From contig NZ_CP049865.1 of assembly GCF_011393335.1 (NCBI RefSeq), positions 806,001-870,000 of the forward strand: a DNA stretch of 64,000 bases, read 5' to 3'. This DNA comes from Propioniciclava coleopterorum (GTDB lineage Bacteria > Actinomycetota > Actinomycetes > Propionibacteriales > Propionibacteriaceae). The position numbers and the translations under genes were made by a program. The notes under the pieces were generated by a model. The model was not told the origin of the DNA, did no database searches, and worked only from the letters and a program-made list of their open reading frames with translations. This document shows positions 54,310 through 63,610 of this stretch, piece after piece (positions within the stretch are counted from its first letter, which is position 1; every line of letters starts with the position of its first letter).

Positions 54310-55002
54310 GTGACCACCCAGCCGAGCACCACGCCGCGCGCCCGCCGCGGGCGGGTGCGGATGACGCGCCAGCAGCGCCGCGAGCAGCTCGTCGGCGTCG
54401 CGCGCGAGCTGTTCGCCGAGCGCGGGCTGGACGGCACCTCGGTCGAGGAGATCGCCGCGCACGCCGAGGTGAGCAAGCCGGTGGTCTACGAGCACTTCGG
54501 CGGCAAGGAGGGGCTGTACGCGGTCGTCGTCGACCGCGAGGTCCGCCGCCTGCACGACGCGATCTACCAGGCGATCTCCCGCCCGCACACCGACCCGCGC
54601 TCGCTGATCGAGCTCGGCACCCTGGCGCTGCTGGACTACATCGAGGAGGAGCCGGACGGCTTCCGCATCATCAGCCGCGACTCCTCGCCGTACGCGCCCG
54701 GCGGGACGTTCCAGACGATCCTGTCCAGCGTGGCGAGCCGCGTCGAGGGGCTGCTGGCGTCGCAGTTCGAGCGGCGCGGCTTCGACCCGGGCACCGCCCC
54801 GCTGTACTCCCAGATGCTGGTCGGGCTCGTCGCGCTGGCGGGCCAGTGGTGGGTCGAGTCCCACAACCAGACCACCCTGACCAAGCCGCAGGTCGCCGCG
54901 CACCTGGTGAACCTGGCCTGGAACGGCATGCGCAACCTGCAGCCGCAGCCCATCCTGCGGGTCAGCGACGCTCTCCCCGCGCCGGACGCCGAGCAGGACT
55001 GA
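54310..55002 (+). CDS. TetR-family regulator linked to the glmU/mfd neighbourhood
   Basis: 230 residues. RREQLVGVARELFAERGLDGTSVEEIAAHAEVSKPVVYEHFGGKEGLYAVVVDREV is a textbook TetR DNA-binding domain. The C-terminal part (GFRIISRDSSPYAPGGTFQTIL, QMLVGLVALAGQWW, NLAWNGMRNLQPQP) matches the actinobacterial TetR found near glmU, the Rv1019 type as I recall it. The GTG start has a −10-like GACACT 6 nt upstream. Confidence 0.87.
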   Translation: MTTQPSTTPRARRGRVRMTRQQRREQLVGVARELFAERGLDGTSVEEIAAHAEVSKPVVYEHFGGKEGLYAVVVDREVRRLHDAIYQAISRPHTDPRSLIELGTLALLDYIEEEPDGFRIISRDSSPYAPGGTFQTILSSVASRVEGLLASQFERRGFDPGTAPLYSQMLVGLVALAGQWWVESHNQTTLTKPQVAAHLVNLAWNGMRNLQPQPILRVSDALPAPDAEQD

Positions 55003-55180
55003 CCGCCGCCCTCCAAATGCCCGACCGCGGGCCGCGCCGCGCCGGTGTCGTCGTGGTGCCCCGAGAGCCCGACCCCGCCCGCATCGTTCCTTGTCGCGGT
55101 GAGCCGGCGCCGCACTGGCGGCACCAGAACGACACGGTGGGGTCAAGTGCCGCGCGTGCACCGCGACGCGCAGCGCCGCC

Positions 55181-56086
55181 TCAGAGGCCGAGGTCAGCGC
55201 GGGTGGGCAGGCCCTCCCAGTCCCCGGGCGAGGCCACGCACGCCGACGCCACCGCGACGCCGCGCTCCAGCGCGGGCGCGAGGTCCAAGCCGTCCAGCAG
55301 CCCCGACAGCAGCCCGGCGCACAGGGCGTCCCCGGCGCCGATCACGTCCACGACGGGCACGCGCTGCGCGGGGACGTCGACCCGGCCGGACGCCGTGAAC
55401 GCGCTCGCCCCCCGCTCGCCGCGCTTGACCACCACGGTCCCCACGCCCGCGTCGAGCAGGGACGCCACCGCGTCCGCCTCGTCGCCGGTGGCGACGAGCT
55501 CGAGCTCGTCCTCCGAGGCGATCAGCAGGTCGGTGTGCGGCACGAGCTCGCGCAGCGCCTCGGACGCCGCCGCGGCGTCCCACAGCGCGGGGCGGTGGTT
55601 CACGTCGAAAGAGACCGGCACCCCGGCGCCGTGCGCGGCACGTCCCAGCCCGAGCCAGGCGGCGCGCGCGGTCTCCGACAGGGCCGGCGTCACGCCCGTG
55701 AGGTGGACGCGGCGGGCCCCCGGCAGCGCGGCCAGCACGTCGGCGGCGGTCAGGGCCGCGCCCGCGGAGCCGCGGCGCAGGTAGGTCGCGCGGCGGGCGT
55801 GGTCGGCGGGCGACTCCAGCACCATCGCGCCGGCGGACCGGCGGTCGGCCACGGCGTCCGCGACGTCGACGCCCTCGCCGGCCAGGGTGGCCAGCACCCA
55901 GCGCCCCAGCGCGTCGTCGCTCACCCGCCCCACCCAGCGCGCGGCGTGCCCCAGCCGAGCCAGGCCGATGGCGACGTTCGACTCGGCGCCCGCCACATGC
56001 GCGGACGCGCGCCAGCCGGGCGCGATCTCGTCGGTGCGGAAGGAGACCAGCGCCTCCCCGATCGTCAGGACGTCGGCGCCGCTCAT
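55181..56086 (-). CDS. kdgK: 2-keto-3-deoxy-sugar-acid kinase (PfkB/RbsK family)
   Basis: 301 residues. VLTIGEALVSFRTDE and VAGAESNVAIGLARLGHAARWVGRVSDDALGR are sugar-kinase signatures, SFDVNHRPALW contributes to substrate binding, and VVDVIGAGDALCAGLLSGLLDG carries the catalytic Asp. In this operon it should phosphorylate 2-keto-3-deoxygalactonate, replacing the unrelated DgoK of enteric bacteria. ATG 56086 overlaps the eda stop (ATGA). The gene is last in the operon. Confidence 0.88.
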   Translation of the reverse strand: MSGADVLTIGEALVSFRTDEIAPGWRASAHVAGAESNVAIGLARLGHAARWVGRVSDDALGRWVLATLAGEGVDVADAVADRRSAGAMVLESPADHARRATYLRRGSAGAALTAADVLAALPGARRVHLTGVTPALSETARAAWLGLGRAAHGAGVPVSFDVNHRPALWDAAAASEALRELVPHTDLLIASEDELELVATGDEADAVASLLDAGVGTVVVKRGERGASAFTASGRVDVPAQRVPVVDVIGAGDALCAGLLSGLLDGLDLAPALERGVAVASACVASPGDWEGLPTRADLGL

Positions 56087-56709
56087 GCGAACTCCGCCGC
56101 CAGCGCGGCGAAGGACGCCGCCCGCTCGGCGAGCTCGTCCAGCGAGCCGCCCGCGACCGCGTCGCCCAGCAGCGGCGATCCGACGCCCACGGCGACGGCG
56201 CCGACGCGCAGGTACTCGCGCGCGGCGGCGGCGTCCACGCCCCCGACGGGAACGAACGGGAGCCCGGGCAGCGGGTCGCGCAGCGCCTTGAGGTAGCTCG
56301 GGCCCCCGATGGAGGCCGGGAACAGCTTCACCGCCGTCGCGCCGAGCTGCATCGCGGTCAGCGCCTCGGTCGCGGTCGTCGCGCCCGCGAGCACCGGCAG
56401 TCCGTGGCCGGCGGCCACGGGCACGGCGTCGGTGATCGCCGGGGTGACGATGAAGGACGCGCCCGCGTCCTCGACCAGGGCGACGTCCTCGGGGCTCAGC
56501 ACGGTGCCCGCACCGACGATCGCGCCGGGGATGCCGGCGAGTTCGGCGATGGCGTCGGCGGCGTCCGGGGTGATGAGGGACACCTCCAGCAGCGGCAGTC
56601 CGGCGTCCACCAGGACGCGGCCGGCCGCGACGGCGGCGGCGGCGTCCCGGGCGCGGATGATGCCCAGCACGCGGTGGGCGGCCAACAGGGGCAGCAGCTC
56701 GATGCTCAT
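56083..56709 (-). CDS. eda: 2-dehydro-3-deoxy-6-phosphogalactonate/gluconate aldolase
   Basis: 208-residue class I aldolase of the KDPG/KDPGal family. HRVLGIIRARDAAAAVAAG opens the barrel, PLLEVSLITPDAADAI has the catalytic Glu, AIVGAGTVLSPEDV follows, and ATAVKLFPASIGGPSYLKALRDPLP holds the Schiff-base lysine. PFVPVGGVDAAAAREYLRVGAVAVGVGSPL binds phosphate. The products are pyruvate and glyceraldehyde-3-phosphate. Context favours the galactonate substrate. Confidence 0.9.
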   Translation of the reverse strand: MSIELLPLLAAHRVLGIIRARDAAAAVAAGRVLVDAGLPLLEVSLITPDAADAIAELAGIPGAIVGAGTVLSPEDVALVEDAGASFIVTPAITDAVPVAAGHGLPVLAGATTATEALTAMQLGATAVKLFPASIGGPSYLKALRDPLPGLPFVPVGGVDAAAAREYLRVGAVAVGVGSPLLGDAVAGGSLDELAERAASFAALAAEFA

Positions 56710-56770
56710 GCGTCCACCCTTCCGCACGCGGACCGGCCGCGGGAAGGCCGTTCGCGATCCGGCCCCCGGC

Positions 56771-57919
56771 TCACCATTCCGCGAAGGCGCCGTTGTCGTG
56801 CCGCCACACGGGGTTGCGCCAGGCGTGGCCGCGCTTGTCGGCGTCCCGGACGGCGGCCTCGTCGATCTCGATGCCCAGCCCGGGGCCGGTCAGCCGCTCG
56901 ACGTGGCCGTCCACGAAGCGCAGCGGCGCGGTGTCGGCGACGTAGTCCAGCACCTCGGCGCCCTCGTTGTAGTGGATGCCGATGCTCTGCTCCTGGATCA
57001 GGTGGTTCGGCGCCGCGAACCCGACCTGCAGGCTGGACGCGAACGCGAGCGGGCCGAGCGGGCAGTGCGGGGCGAGCTGCACGTCGAAGGTCTCGGCCAG
57101 CGACGCGATCCGGCGCACCTCGGAGATGCCGCCGGCGTGCGAGAGGTCCGGCTGCGCCACGGCGATGCCCGCCTGCAGCACCGGCAGGAACTCCTGCCGG
57201 TTGTAGAGCCGCTCCCCGGTGGAGATCGGCACGGTGGTGGACTCGACCATCTTGCCGATCAGGTGGCTGTTCTCGGGGATCACCGGCTCCTCGATGAAGA
57301 ACGGGTGGTACGGCTCGATCATCCCCGCGACGCGGCGGGCGTCGGCGAGCGTGAACCGGCCGTGCAGGTCGACCGCGACGTCGCGGGTGGGCCCCAGCAC
57401 GTCGCGGGCGGCCGCGACCCGGCGCTCCACCCCGGCCAGTTCGGCGGCGGTCGCGATCGGCGACATCTTCCCCGACGCGTTCATCTTCACCGCGGTCATG
57501 CCCGCCTCGACCTGCGCGGCGACGTGGTCGGCGACCTCGTCCGGCTCGTCGCCCCCGACCCAGGCGTACACCCGGATCCGGTCGCGGACCGGCCCGCCGA
57601 GCAGTTGGTGCACCGGCAGCCCGACCGAGCGGCCGAGCAGGTCCCACAGCGCCTGGTCGATGCCGGAGACGGCCGAGGACAGGATCACGCCGTAGCGGTA
57701 GAAGGACCCCTTGCTCATCACCTGCCAGTGGTCCTCGATGCGGAACGGGTCCTGCCCGATGAGGTACTCCGAGAGCTGCTCCACGGCCGTGCGGACCGTC
57801 TCGGAGCGGCCCTCACACGACGCCTCGCCCCAGCCGACCAGCCCGCCGGAGGTCTCGATCCGGACGAACAGCCAGCGGGGGGCGACCAGGAAGGTCTCGA
57901 CCCGTTCGATGGTTTCCAC
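56771..57919 (-). CDS. dgoD: D-galactonate dehydratase
   Basis: 382-residue enolase-superfamily enzyme of the mandelate racemase subgroup, which dehydrates D-galactonate to 2-keto-3-deoxygalactonate. The metal ligands are in DVAVDLHGRFT, FIEEPVIPEN and PISTGERLYNRQEF, and the catalytic His residues are in DLHGRF and APHCPLGPLAFASSLQ. SKGSFYRYGVILSSAVSGIDQALWDLLG is typical of DgoD and acid-sugar dehydratases. Substrate specificity within the subgroup rests on overall similarity and on the neighbouring genes. Confidence 0.9.
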   Translation of the reverse strand: METIERVETFLVAPRWLFVRIETSGGLVGWGEASCEGRSETVRTAVEQLSEYLIGQDPFRIEDHWQVMSKGSFYRYGVILSSAVSGIDQALWDLLGRSVGLPVHQLLGGPVRDRIRVYAWVGGDEPDEVADHVAAQVEAGMTAVKMNASGKMSPIATAAELAGVERRVAAARDVLGPTRDVAVDLHGRFTLADARRVAGMIEPYHPFFIEEPVIPENSHLIGKMVESTTVPISTGERLYNRQEFLPVLQAGIAVAQPDLSHAGGISEVRRIASLAETFDVQLAPHCPLGPLAFASSLQVGFAAPNHLIQEQSIGIHYNEGAEVLDYVADTAPLRFVDGHVERLTGPGLGIEIDEAAVRDADKRGHAWRNPVWRHDNGAFAEW

Positions 57920-57954
57920 GTGCGGTTCCTACTCCCTCGTCGGCTGAGCGACGC

Positions 57955-58770
57955 TCAGCCCTTGGTGGCTCCGGCGGTGAGGCCGGACACGATGTACTTC
58001 TGGGTGAAGAGCGCGATCACCATGATCGGCACCGTCACCACGGTGGACGCCGCCATCAGCGCGCCCCAGTCGATGGCCGCGTACCCGATGAAGTCGTAGA
58101 TGGCCACGGGCAGCGTCTTGGTGGACGAACTCGACAACACGAGCGCGAACATGAAGTTGTTCCAGCTGAAGATGAACGCCAGGATGCCGGCGGTCGCCAT
58201 GCCCGGCGTGGACAGCGGCAGCATCAGGTGCCAGAACGAGCCGATCGGGGTGAGCCCGTCCACCTGGCCGGACTCCTCCAACTCGACGGGCAGGCCGTCG
58301 AAGAAGCCCATCATGATGTAGACGATCAGCGGCAGCGCCACGAACATGTGCGACAGGATCAGCACCCAGTAGGTGCCCACCAGGCGCATCTGGCTGAACA
58401 GGTAGTACCACGGCACCAGCAGCGAGACGCCGGGGATGACGCGCGCCATGAGGACGACCAGCGCCGACTTGTTCATGACGAACCGCGACATCGCGAACGC
58501 CGCCGGGACGCCCAGCACCATCGACAGCCCGGTCGCGGCGACCGCGATGAGCGCCGAGTTGAAGATGTACTGCCCGAAGTTGCCCTGGGCGAACACCTTG
58601 CCGAAGTTCTCCATCGTGGGCGTGAAGATGACGGTCTTCGCGGCGTCGTAGATGTCGACGTTGGTCTTGAAGGCGGCCAGCACCATCCACACGATGGGGA
58701 GCACCAGCATCGCGACGATGAGCGCCAGCGCGGTGAAGCGGAAGATCTTGTACCCGGTCGTGGTGATCAC
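57955..58770 (-). CDS. carbohydrate ABC transporter permease, MalG type
   Basis: 271 residues with six transmembrane helices. The EAA-like loop reads ELEESGQVDGLTPIGSFWHLMLPLSTPGM (about residues 173–201), the docking site for the ATPase. The GTG start overlaps the stop of the other permease. There is no ATP-binding subunit in the operon, so a shared MsiK-like ATPase encoded elsewhere is implied. Confidence 0.93.
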   Translation of the reverse strand: MITTTGYKIFRFTALALIVAMLVLPIVWMVLAAFKTNVDIYDAAKTVIFTPTMENFGKVFAQGNFGQYIFNSALIAVAATGLSMVLGVPAAFAMSRFVMNKSALVVLMARVIPGVSLLVPWYYLFSQMRLVGTYWVLILSHMFVALPLIVYIMMGFFDGLPVELEESGQVDGLTPIGSFWHLMLPLSTPGMATAGILAFIFSWNNFMFALVLSSSSTKTLPVAIYDFIGYAAIDWGALMAASTVVTVPIMVIALFTQKYIVSGLTAGATKG

Positions 58771-59693
58771 TTCGCGGCCTCCTCGCGCTTGCGCGTCAGC
58801 AGGAAGATGCTGGCCACGATGATGATGAAGAACAGGATCAGCACGGTGGAGCTCAGCCCGTACTCGTTGTAGTCGAAGCTCAGCCCGTAGCCGTACAGGT
58901 TGAGCGTCTCGACCTCGTTGAACGAGCCGCCGCCCTTGCCCTTGGCGGCCAGCAGGATGTCGAACGTCTTCAGGGCGTCGATGCCGCGCAGCATGAGCGC
59001 CACGATCAGCGTCGAGGACAGCATCGGCAGCGTGATGTAGCGGAAGGTCTGCCACGCCGAGGCGCCGTCGACGCGGGCGGCCTCGAAGGGCTCGTCCGAC
59101 AGCGAGGTCAGGCCGGCGAGGATGATGAGCGCGACCATCGGCGTCCACTGCCAGATGTCCATGAACATCGTGGTCGGCAGCGCCGTCAGCTCGCCGGCCA
59201 GCCAGGGCTGCGGCGGAATGCCGACGACGCCCAGGATCTTGTTGACCGGGCCGATCGTCGGGTCGAAGATCAGCCGCCACATCATGCCGACGGCCACGGG
59301 GGTGGCGACCAGCGGCAGCAGGATGGCGACCCGGACCCACTTCTCGCCCCGGAACGGGCGCCACAGCAGCAGCGCGATCCCGAGGCCGAAGATCATCTCG
59401 AAGAACAGCACGACGCCGGTGAACAGCGCCGTGCGTCCGACCGCCGGCCAGAACCGCGTGGTGTCGGTCAGGACGGTGACGTAGTTGTCGATGCCGATGA
59501 AGGACGCCTCGGCGCGCACCGAGCCCGAGGCGTCGGTGAGGCTCAGCCAGAGCGTCCAGATGATCGGGAAGATGATGAGCAGCGCGATGAAGACCATCGC
59601 GGGAGCGGCGAACAGCCAGCGGCGGTGGCGGTTGGCCCAGCGGGAGTACGCCGACTGCGGGCGCGGGCCGCCGCTCAGGGTGACGCTCGTCAC
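58767..59693 (-). CDS. carbohydrate ABC transporter permease, MalF type
   Basis: 308 residues with six transmembrane helices. WLFAAPAMVFIALLIIFPIIWTLWLS is the first, and DEPFEAARVDGASAWQTFRYITLPMLSS the EAA loop. It pairs with the downstream MalG-type permease. It is separated from the binding-protein gene by a strong hairpin that may reduce its expression relative to that gene. Confidence 0.93.
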   Translation of the reverse strand: MTSVTLSGGPRPQSAYSRWANRHRRWLFAAPAMVFIALLIIFPIIWTLWLSLTDASGSVRAEASFIGIDNYVTVLTDTTRFWPAVGRTALFTGVVLFFEMIFGLGIALLLWRPFRGEKWVRVAILLPLVATPVAVGMMWRLIFDPTIGPVNKILGVVGIPPQPWLAGELTALPTTMFMDIWQWTPMVALIILAGLTSLSDEPFEAARVDGASAWQTFRYITLPMLSSTLIVALMLRGIDALKTFDILLAAKGKGGGSFNEVETLNLYGYGLSFDYNEYGLSSTVLILFFIIIVASIFLLTRKREEAAK

Positions 59694-59724
59694 GTCGATC
59701 CCCCTTCGTGGTGAGGCGTGCGGA

Positions 59725-59754
59725 GCCGGGAGCGCGGGCGAGCGCGCTCCCGGC
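59725..59754 (-). terminator. intercistronic hairpin after the binding-protein gene
   Basis: Perfect 12-bp arms (59725–59736 and 59743–59754) with a 6-nt loop in the 70-bp gap between the solute-binding-protein and permease genes. Such hairpins commonly stabilise or partly terminate the message, giving more binding protein than permease. Confidence 0.7.
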
Positions 59755-59763
59755 CCTTGGTCA

Positions 59764-61059
59764 CTACTTCTTCTCGGCGTCCAGGACGGCCTGGAAGGCC
59801 TTCTGCGCCGTCTCGACGGACGCGCTCAGGTCGCCGCCCTTGATCGAGTCGACGATCGGCTGCCCGACGGCCTCGCGGGCCTTGACCACCTGCGCGACGA
59901 CGGGGCGGTCGTGGTCGACGCCCACCTTCGCGCTGTCGGTGATCGCCTTGGCCAGGTCGGTCGGGTAGCTGCTGATGCCGTCGGCGCTCTCCCACACGGA
60001 GCTGCGCGCGCCGGGGATGCCCGACTTCTGCTGCGCGGCGACCTGCTCCTTGCTCGTGGCCCACTGGATGAACTTCCACGCGTTCTCGACGTTGGTCGAG
60101 GCGGCGTTGACGCCCAGCGCCCACGACGGGATGTTGTAGGGCTTCGAGCCGCCGGGGCCGGCCGGGAACTGCGCGAAGCCGACGGTGTCGGACACCTTCG
60201 ACTTGGCCGGGTCGGTGGCGTTCTTGTACAGCGAGTCGGCCTCGGTGTAGAACGCGGCCTGCCCCTGGGTGAAGACGGCCATCGCCTCGGGCCAGCTCAT
60301 GTCGGTCGACACGTTGGCGGGGCCGTACTCGCGGATCAGTTCGCCGTACAGCGCGTAGGCCTGTTTGGCGGCGTCGGTGTTGACGCTGGCCTTGCCGGCC
60401 GCGTCGACGAAGTCGCCACCCATCGAGAACAGGAAGCTGGAGAACTGGGTCACCGCGGGCGACTTGCCGGTGCGGGCCACGAAGCCGGACATCTCGCCCG
60501 CCTCCTTGATCTTCTTGGCGGCCGCCTTGAGCTCGTCCAGGGTCTTGGGGACCTCAATGCCGAGCTTGGACAGGACGTCCTTGCGGTAGTAGAGGACCTC
60601 GCGCTCGGTGATGATCGGGATGCCGACGATCTGGCCGTTGTGCGTCGTGGCGGACATCGGGCTGGCCTGGAAGTCGCCCACGTTCCACGCGGCGTCGCCC
60701 TTGGCCTTCTCGGTGAGGTCGGCGAAGTACTTGTTCTGCGCGAACAGGCGACCCTCCTGCAGCGGCCGGTACATCATCACGTCGATCTCGGACGTGCCCG
60801 CGTTGAGCTTGACGTTGTACTGGTCGGACAGCTGGTCCTCGGCGAGCTGGGTGATCTCGAGCTTGAGGCCGGTGGCCTTCTCGAACTCGGGGATCGCCTT
60901 CTTCACGTTCTCGGTCCAGACGTGGTTGGCCAGCGTGATCCGCACGGTCGTGGACGGCGCCTGAGCGGCCCCTCCCCCGCCCGCGGAGCAACCGGCCGCC
61001 GCCACCAACGCGATCGCCCCGGTGCCCGCCAGCAGCGTCCGTCGGCTGAAGTTCGTCAT
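59764..61059 (-). CDS. sugar ABC transporter substrate-binding lipoprotein
   Basis: 431 residues. The signal peptide FSRRTLLAGTGAIALVAAAGC combines a twin-arginine-like SRR with a lipobox ending at Cys24. The mature protein is a cluster B extracellular solute-binding protein (VRITLANHVWTENVKKAIPEFEKATGLKLEI, GIPIITEREVLYYRKDVLSKLG, FTQGQAAFYTEADSLYK). It is the first gene of the operon. The ligand is probably galactonate or a related sugar acid, by context only. Confidence 0.92.
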   Translation of the reverse strand: MTNFSRRTLLAGTGAIALVAAAGCSAGGGGAAQAPSTTVRITLANHVWTENVKKAIPEFEKATGLKLEITQLAEDQLSDQYNVKLNAGTSEIDVMMYRPLQEGRLFAQNKYFADLTEKAKGDAAWNVGDFQASPMSATTHNGQIVGIPIITEREVLYYRKDVLSKLGIEVPKTLDELKAAAKKIKEAGEMSGFVARTGKSPAVTQFSSFLFSMGGDFVDAAGKASVNTDAAKQAYALYGELIREYGPANVSTDMSWPEAMAVFTQGQAAFYTEADSLYKNATDPAKSKVSDTVGFAQFPAGPGGSKPYNIPSWALGVNAASTNVENAWKFIQWATSKEQVAAQQKSGIPGARSSVWESADGISSYPTDLAKAITDSAKVGVDHDRPVVAQVVKAREAVGQPIVDSIKGGDLSASVETAQKAFQAVLDAEKK

Positions 61060-61174
61060 GACACCCTCCTTGAGTGTGTGACCGGCGCCCCCCTTGGCAC
61101 CCGGTCGTCAGAGGCGGTTTGCGTCCTCACCCGTGAGGAGTGCGACCACCTTTCACCGGCAGGGTAGGGGTAGT

Positions 61175-61185
61175 AAGTCTGACTT
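61175..61185. promoter_or_regulatory. palindromic candidate GntR operator
   Basis: AAGTC-T-GACTT is a perfect 11-bp palindrome in the 168-bp divergent region between the galactonate operon and its GntR gene. FCD-type GntR proteins bind short palindromes of this shape. It lies upstream of the GntR −10 box and could control either promoter. Confidence 0.5.
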
Positions 61186-61215
61186 GTAAAGCGTTGCGGA
61201 CATTGCAAAACGGGT

Positions 61216-61221
61216 TAGGCT
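61216..61221 (+). promoter_or_regulatory. leaderless −10 box of the GntR gene
   Basis: TAGGCT, then 6 nt, then ATG 61228. A weak −35 TTGCGG lies at 61194–61199 with a 16-bp spacer. Confidence 0.5.
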
Positions 61222-61227
61222 GCCCCC

Positions 61228-61959
61228 ATGTCGATCTTCGCCGCCGTCACGCCTCCCGAGGTGCGCGACCGGCATGCGGTGATCGTGGACGCGCTGGGCA
61301 CAGAGATCTGCGGCACGCTCCCGGTGGGCACCGTGCTGAACGTGGACGACCTCGGGACCCGCTTCGGCGCGTCCCGGACCGCGATCCGGGAGGCGCTGCG
61401 CGTCCTGGGCGCCAAGGGGCTCGTCGAGCCCAAGCGCGGACGCGGCACCATCACGATGCCCGCGGGCGACTGGAACCTGCTCGACCCCGACGTGGTGCGC
61501 TGGCGGCTGCGTTCGCCCGACCGCTTCCACCAGCTCAAGGAGATGCTGGAACTGCGGGCGGCGTTCGAGCCCGAGGCGTCCGCGCTGGCCGCGTCCTGCG
61601 CGACGCCCGACCAGGTCACCGAGCTGCTCTCGGCGGCGGCGAAACTGTGGGGGCTGGGGCACCGCGACGACCCCGAGGGGTTCATCGAGGCGGACGCCAC
61701 GTTCCATCGGCTGCTGCTCGTCGCCTCCGGCAACCGGATCCTGGCCCAGTTCGCCCCCGTGATCGAGGCGATCCTGCGCGGCCGGCTCGAGGAGGGCCTG
61801 ACGCCCGAGCACCCCGCCGAGGGCGCCCTCGACCAGCACATGGCGCTGGCCGGCGCCATCGGACGCCGCGACCCCGGCGAGGCCCGCCGGCTCACCCGCG
61901 AGCTCGTGGAGGCCACGTACGCCGAGTCCCGCAGCCTGTGGGAGCCCGGGACGCCGTGA
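61228..61959 (+). CDS. GntR-family (FadR/FCD) regulator of the galactonate operon
   Basis: 243 residues. The winged helix is GTVLNVDDLGTRFGASRTAIREALRVLGAKGLVEPKRGRGTITMP (about 34–78). The FCD effector domain follows, with LELRAAFEPEASALAA and DATFHRLLLVASGNRIL, whose Asp/His residues usually hold a metal and bind sugar acids. Divergence from dgoD and its transporter makes it the likely sensor of galactonate or its ketodeoxy product, like DgoR. Confidence 0.9.
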   Translation: MSIFAAVTPPEVRDRHAVIVDALGTEICGTLPVGTVLNVDDLGTRFGASRTAIREALRVLGAKGLVEPKRGRGTITMPAGDWNLLDPDVVRWRLRSPDRFHQLKEMLELRAAFEPEASALAASCATPDQVTELLSAAAKLWGLGHRDDPEGFIEADATFHRLLLVASGNRILAQFAPVIEAILRGRLEEGLTPEHPAEGALDQHMALAGAIGRRDPGEARRLTRELVEATYAESRSLWEPGTP

Positions 61960-61971
61960 GCCGTCGGGGCG

Positions 61972-61977
61972 TAGCGT
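61972..61977 (+). promoter_or_regulatory. leaderless −10 box of the DsrE-like gene
   Basis: TAGCGT lies 7 nt before ATG 61985, so the gene is probably transcribed apart from the GntR gene. Confidence 0.4.
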
Positions 61978-61984
61978 GCCCCCC

Positions 61985-62353
61985 ATGACCGGATCGAACC
62001 CTCCCGCCGGCGACGGCGTCGTCCTGCAGGCCGCCGGGCCCGACGAGGCGCTGGCGCTGTCCGCGCTCCAGAGCGCCGCCAACCTGCTCGCCGAGATCGG
62101 CCCCAGCCCCGTCGAGATCGTCGTGCAGTCCGGCGCGGTCGCGGGCCTGGTCGCCGACCACCCGCAGGCGGGGCGGCTCGCCGAGAAACTCGCCACCCTG
62201 CCCACCGTGACGGTGCTGGCCTGCCGCAACGCGCTGCGCGCCCACCACGTCGACGAGGACGCCCTGGCGCCCGGCGTCGGCGTCGTGCCGGCGGGGATCG
62301 CGCGGGTCGTCGAGCGGCAGCGCGACGGCTGGGCCTACGTCCGGGTGGGCTGA
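61985..62353 (+). CDS. DsrE/DsrF-like family protein
   Basis: 122 residues. ALQSAANLLAEIGPSPVEIVVQSGAVAGLVADHP and TVTVLACRNALRAHHVDEDALAPGVGVVPAGIARVVERQRDGWAYVR match the small DsrE-like proteins with a conserved Cys (LACRNAL). They resemble sulfur-relay proteins, but this group is uncharacterised. The last 19 bp overlap the 3' end of the converging membrane-protein gene. Confidence 0.78.
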   Translation: MTGSNPPAGDGVVLQAAGPDEALALSALQSAANLLAEIGPSPVEIVVQSGAVAGLVADHPQAGRLAEKLATLPTVTVLACRNALRAHHVDEDALAPGVGVVPAGIARVVERQRDGWAYVRVG

Positions 62354-63374
62354 CCGCGCGGCGGGCCGAGCACCCGGACGAGCGCTGCCCCGGCGAGCCC
62401 GACGCCCACCGCCACGGCGAGCGGGCCCCACTGCGGCTGCGCGATCCAGAACGCCCACGCCTCCCGCGCGAACGCGAGCATCCGCGTGGGGCTCCCCATG
62501 ACCAGGCGCGTGCCCAGCGTGGAGGTGATGACGCCGGCGACCGCCGGCACCAACCACAGCGCCGCCAGCGCCCCGACCCAGCCGATCAGTCGGCGCCACG
62601 GCGGCACCGTGCAGCGCGCCAGCGCCACCCCGACGAACAGGCCCGGCAGCCACTCCCGCAGCATCGCGGGCAGCGGGTCGGACGCCGGCGCCGGGACGAG
62701 CGCCGGCAGGAAGGACGCGACCCAGACCGCCAGGGGGACGGCGGCCACTCCCCACGCGACCGTCCGCTTCACGACGCAGGGGGCGGTCATCCACCACAGC
62801 AGCCCGGCCGACGCCGCGAAGGCCGCCACCGTCCCGCCCAACAGGCCCAGAAGTAGGGGGCGCCCCAACCCCGCGGAGTGGCGCCGATCCCCAGCCCGTC
62901 CCCCAGGACGGCGAACGACTGGGCCAGGACGACGGCCTGCACCGCGGCCAGCCCCGCCAGGGCGCGGCGGCGCGCGGTCGGCCCCGCGAGGGTCGAGACA
63001 CGCAGCGCCAGTGCCGCGGCCGCCGCGCCGGCGACGGCGATGCCGACGATCCGGTCCACCATGTACTGGCTCAGCGGCAGCAGCGACAACGGCATGGCCG
63101 CGGGCGGCTGCGCACCCACCCCCATGTTCTGCACGGGGAGCCGTGCGCCCTCGAGGAGGTGCGGCAGCAGGGCGAGCAGCCCGGCCGCCACGCCGATGAG
63201 CAGGCCCTGCCGCGGCATCGGGAGCGAAGTCCGTGGCGTCGGGCGCGGGGTCCGTTGCGTCGGGGGCGGCGTCCGTTGCGTCGGAGCCGGCGTGACCGGC
63301 GTCGGCGCGGGCGGGCGTGGCGGGGAGGGTGCGCGTCCGTCAGATGCGGGGGCGCGGGGCTCGGTCGGGGCCAT
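62335..63374 (-). CDS. multi-pass membrane protein of unknown function, broken by a one-base deletion
   Basis: Expected 346 residues. A hydrophilic Pro/Thr/Arg-rich N-terminus with TQRTP-like repeats (about 1–54) precedes about seven or eight helices (GLLIGVAAGLLALLPHLL, IVGIAVAGAAAAALAL, LLLGLLGGTVAAFAASAGLLWW, AVPLAVWVASFLPALV, WVGALAALWLVPAVAGVI). I recognise no family. The frame breaks at IGATPRGW. The continuation GRPLLLGLLGG is one base over, 1,040 nt is 3n−1, and the lost base lies in 62856–62866 (G5 or C4 run). Confidence 0.7.
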
Positions 63375-63610
63375 GACGGCAACGTAGGGTCGCACGGTGG
63401 CCGCCGTCCCCCGCCGGGGCGGACGGACGCCCGCGGGCCGATCCACGCGCGACCACGGTGACACCCGCGGCCCCGCCCACCGGCCCCCGGGTGCTGCTGC
63501 ACAGCCACCGTCGTCGTCCCCTCGACGCCGCATACCCCCGACGCCACGCGGGCCGCCGCCCCACCCTCGACGCGCAGCCGCCTCACCGTCCCTCGACGGC
63601 GCGCAGGGCG

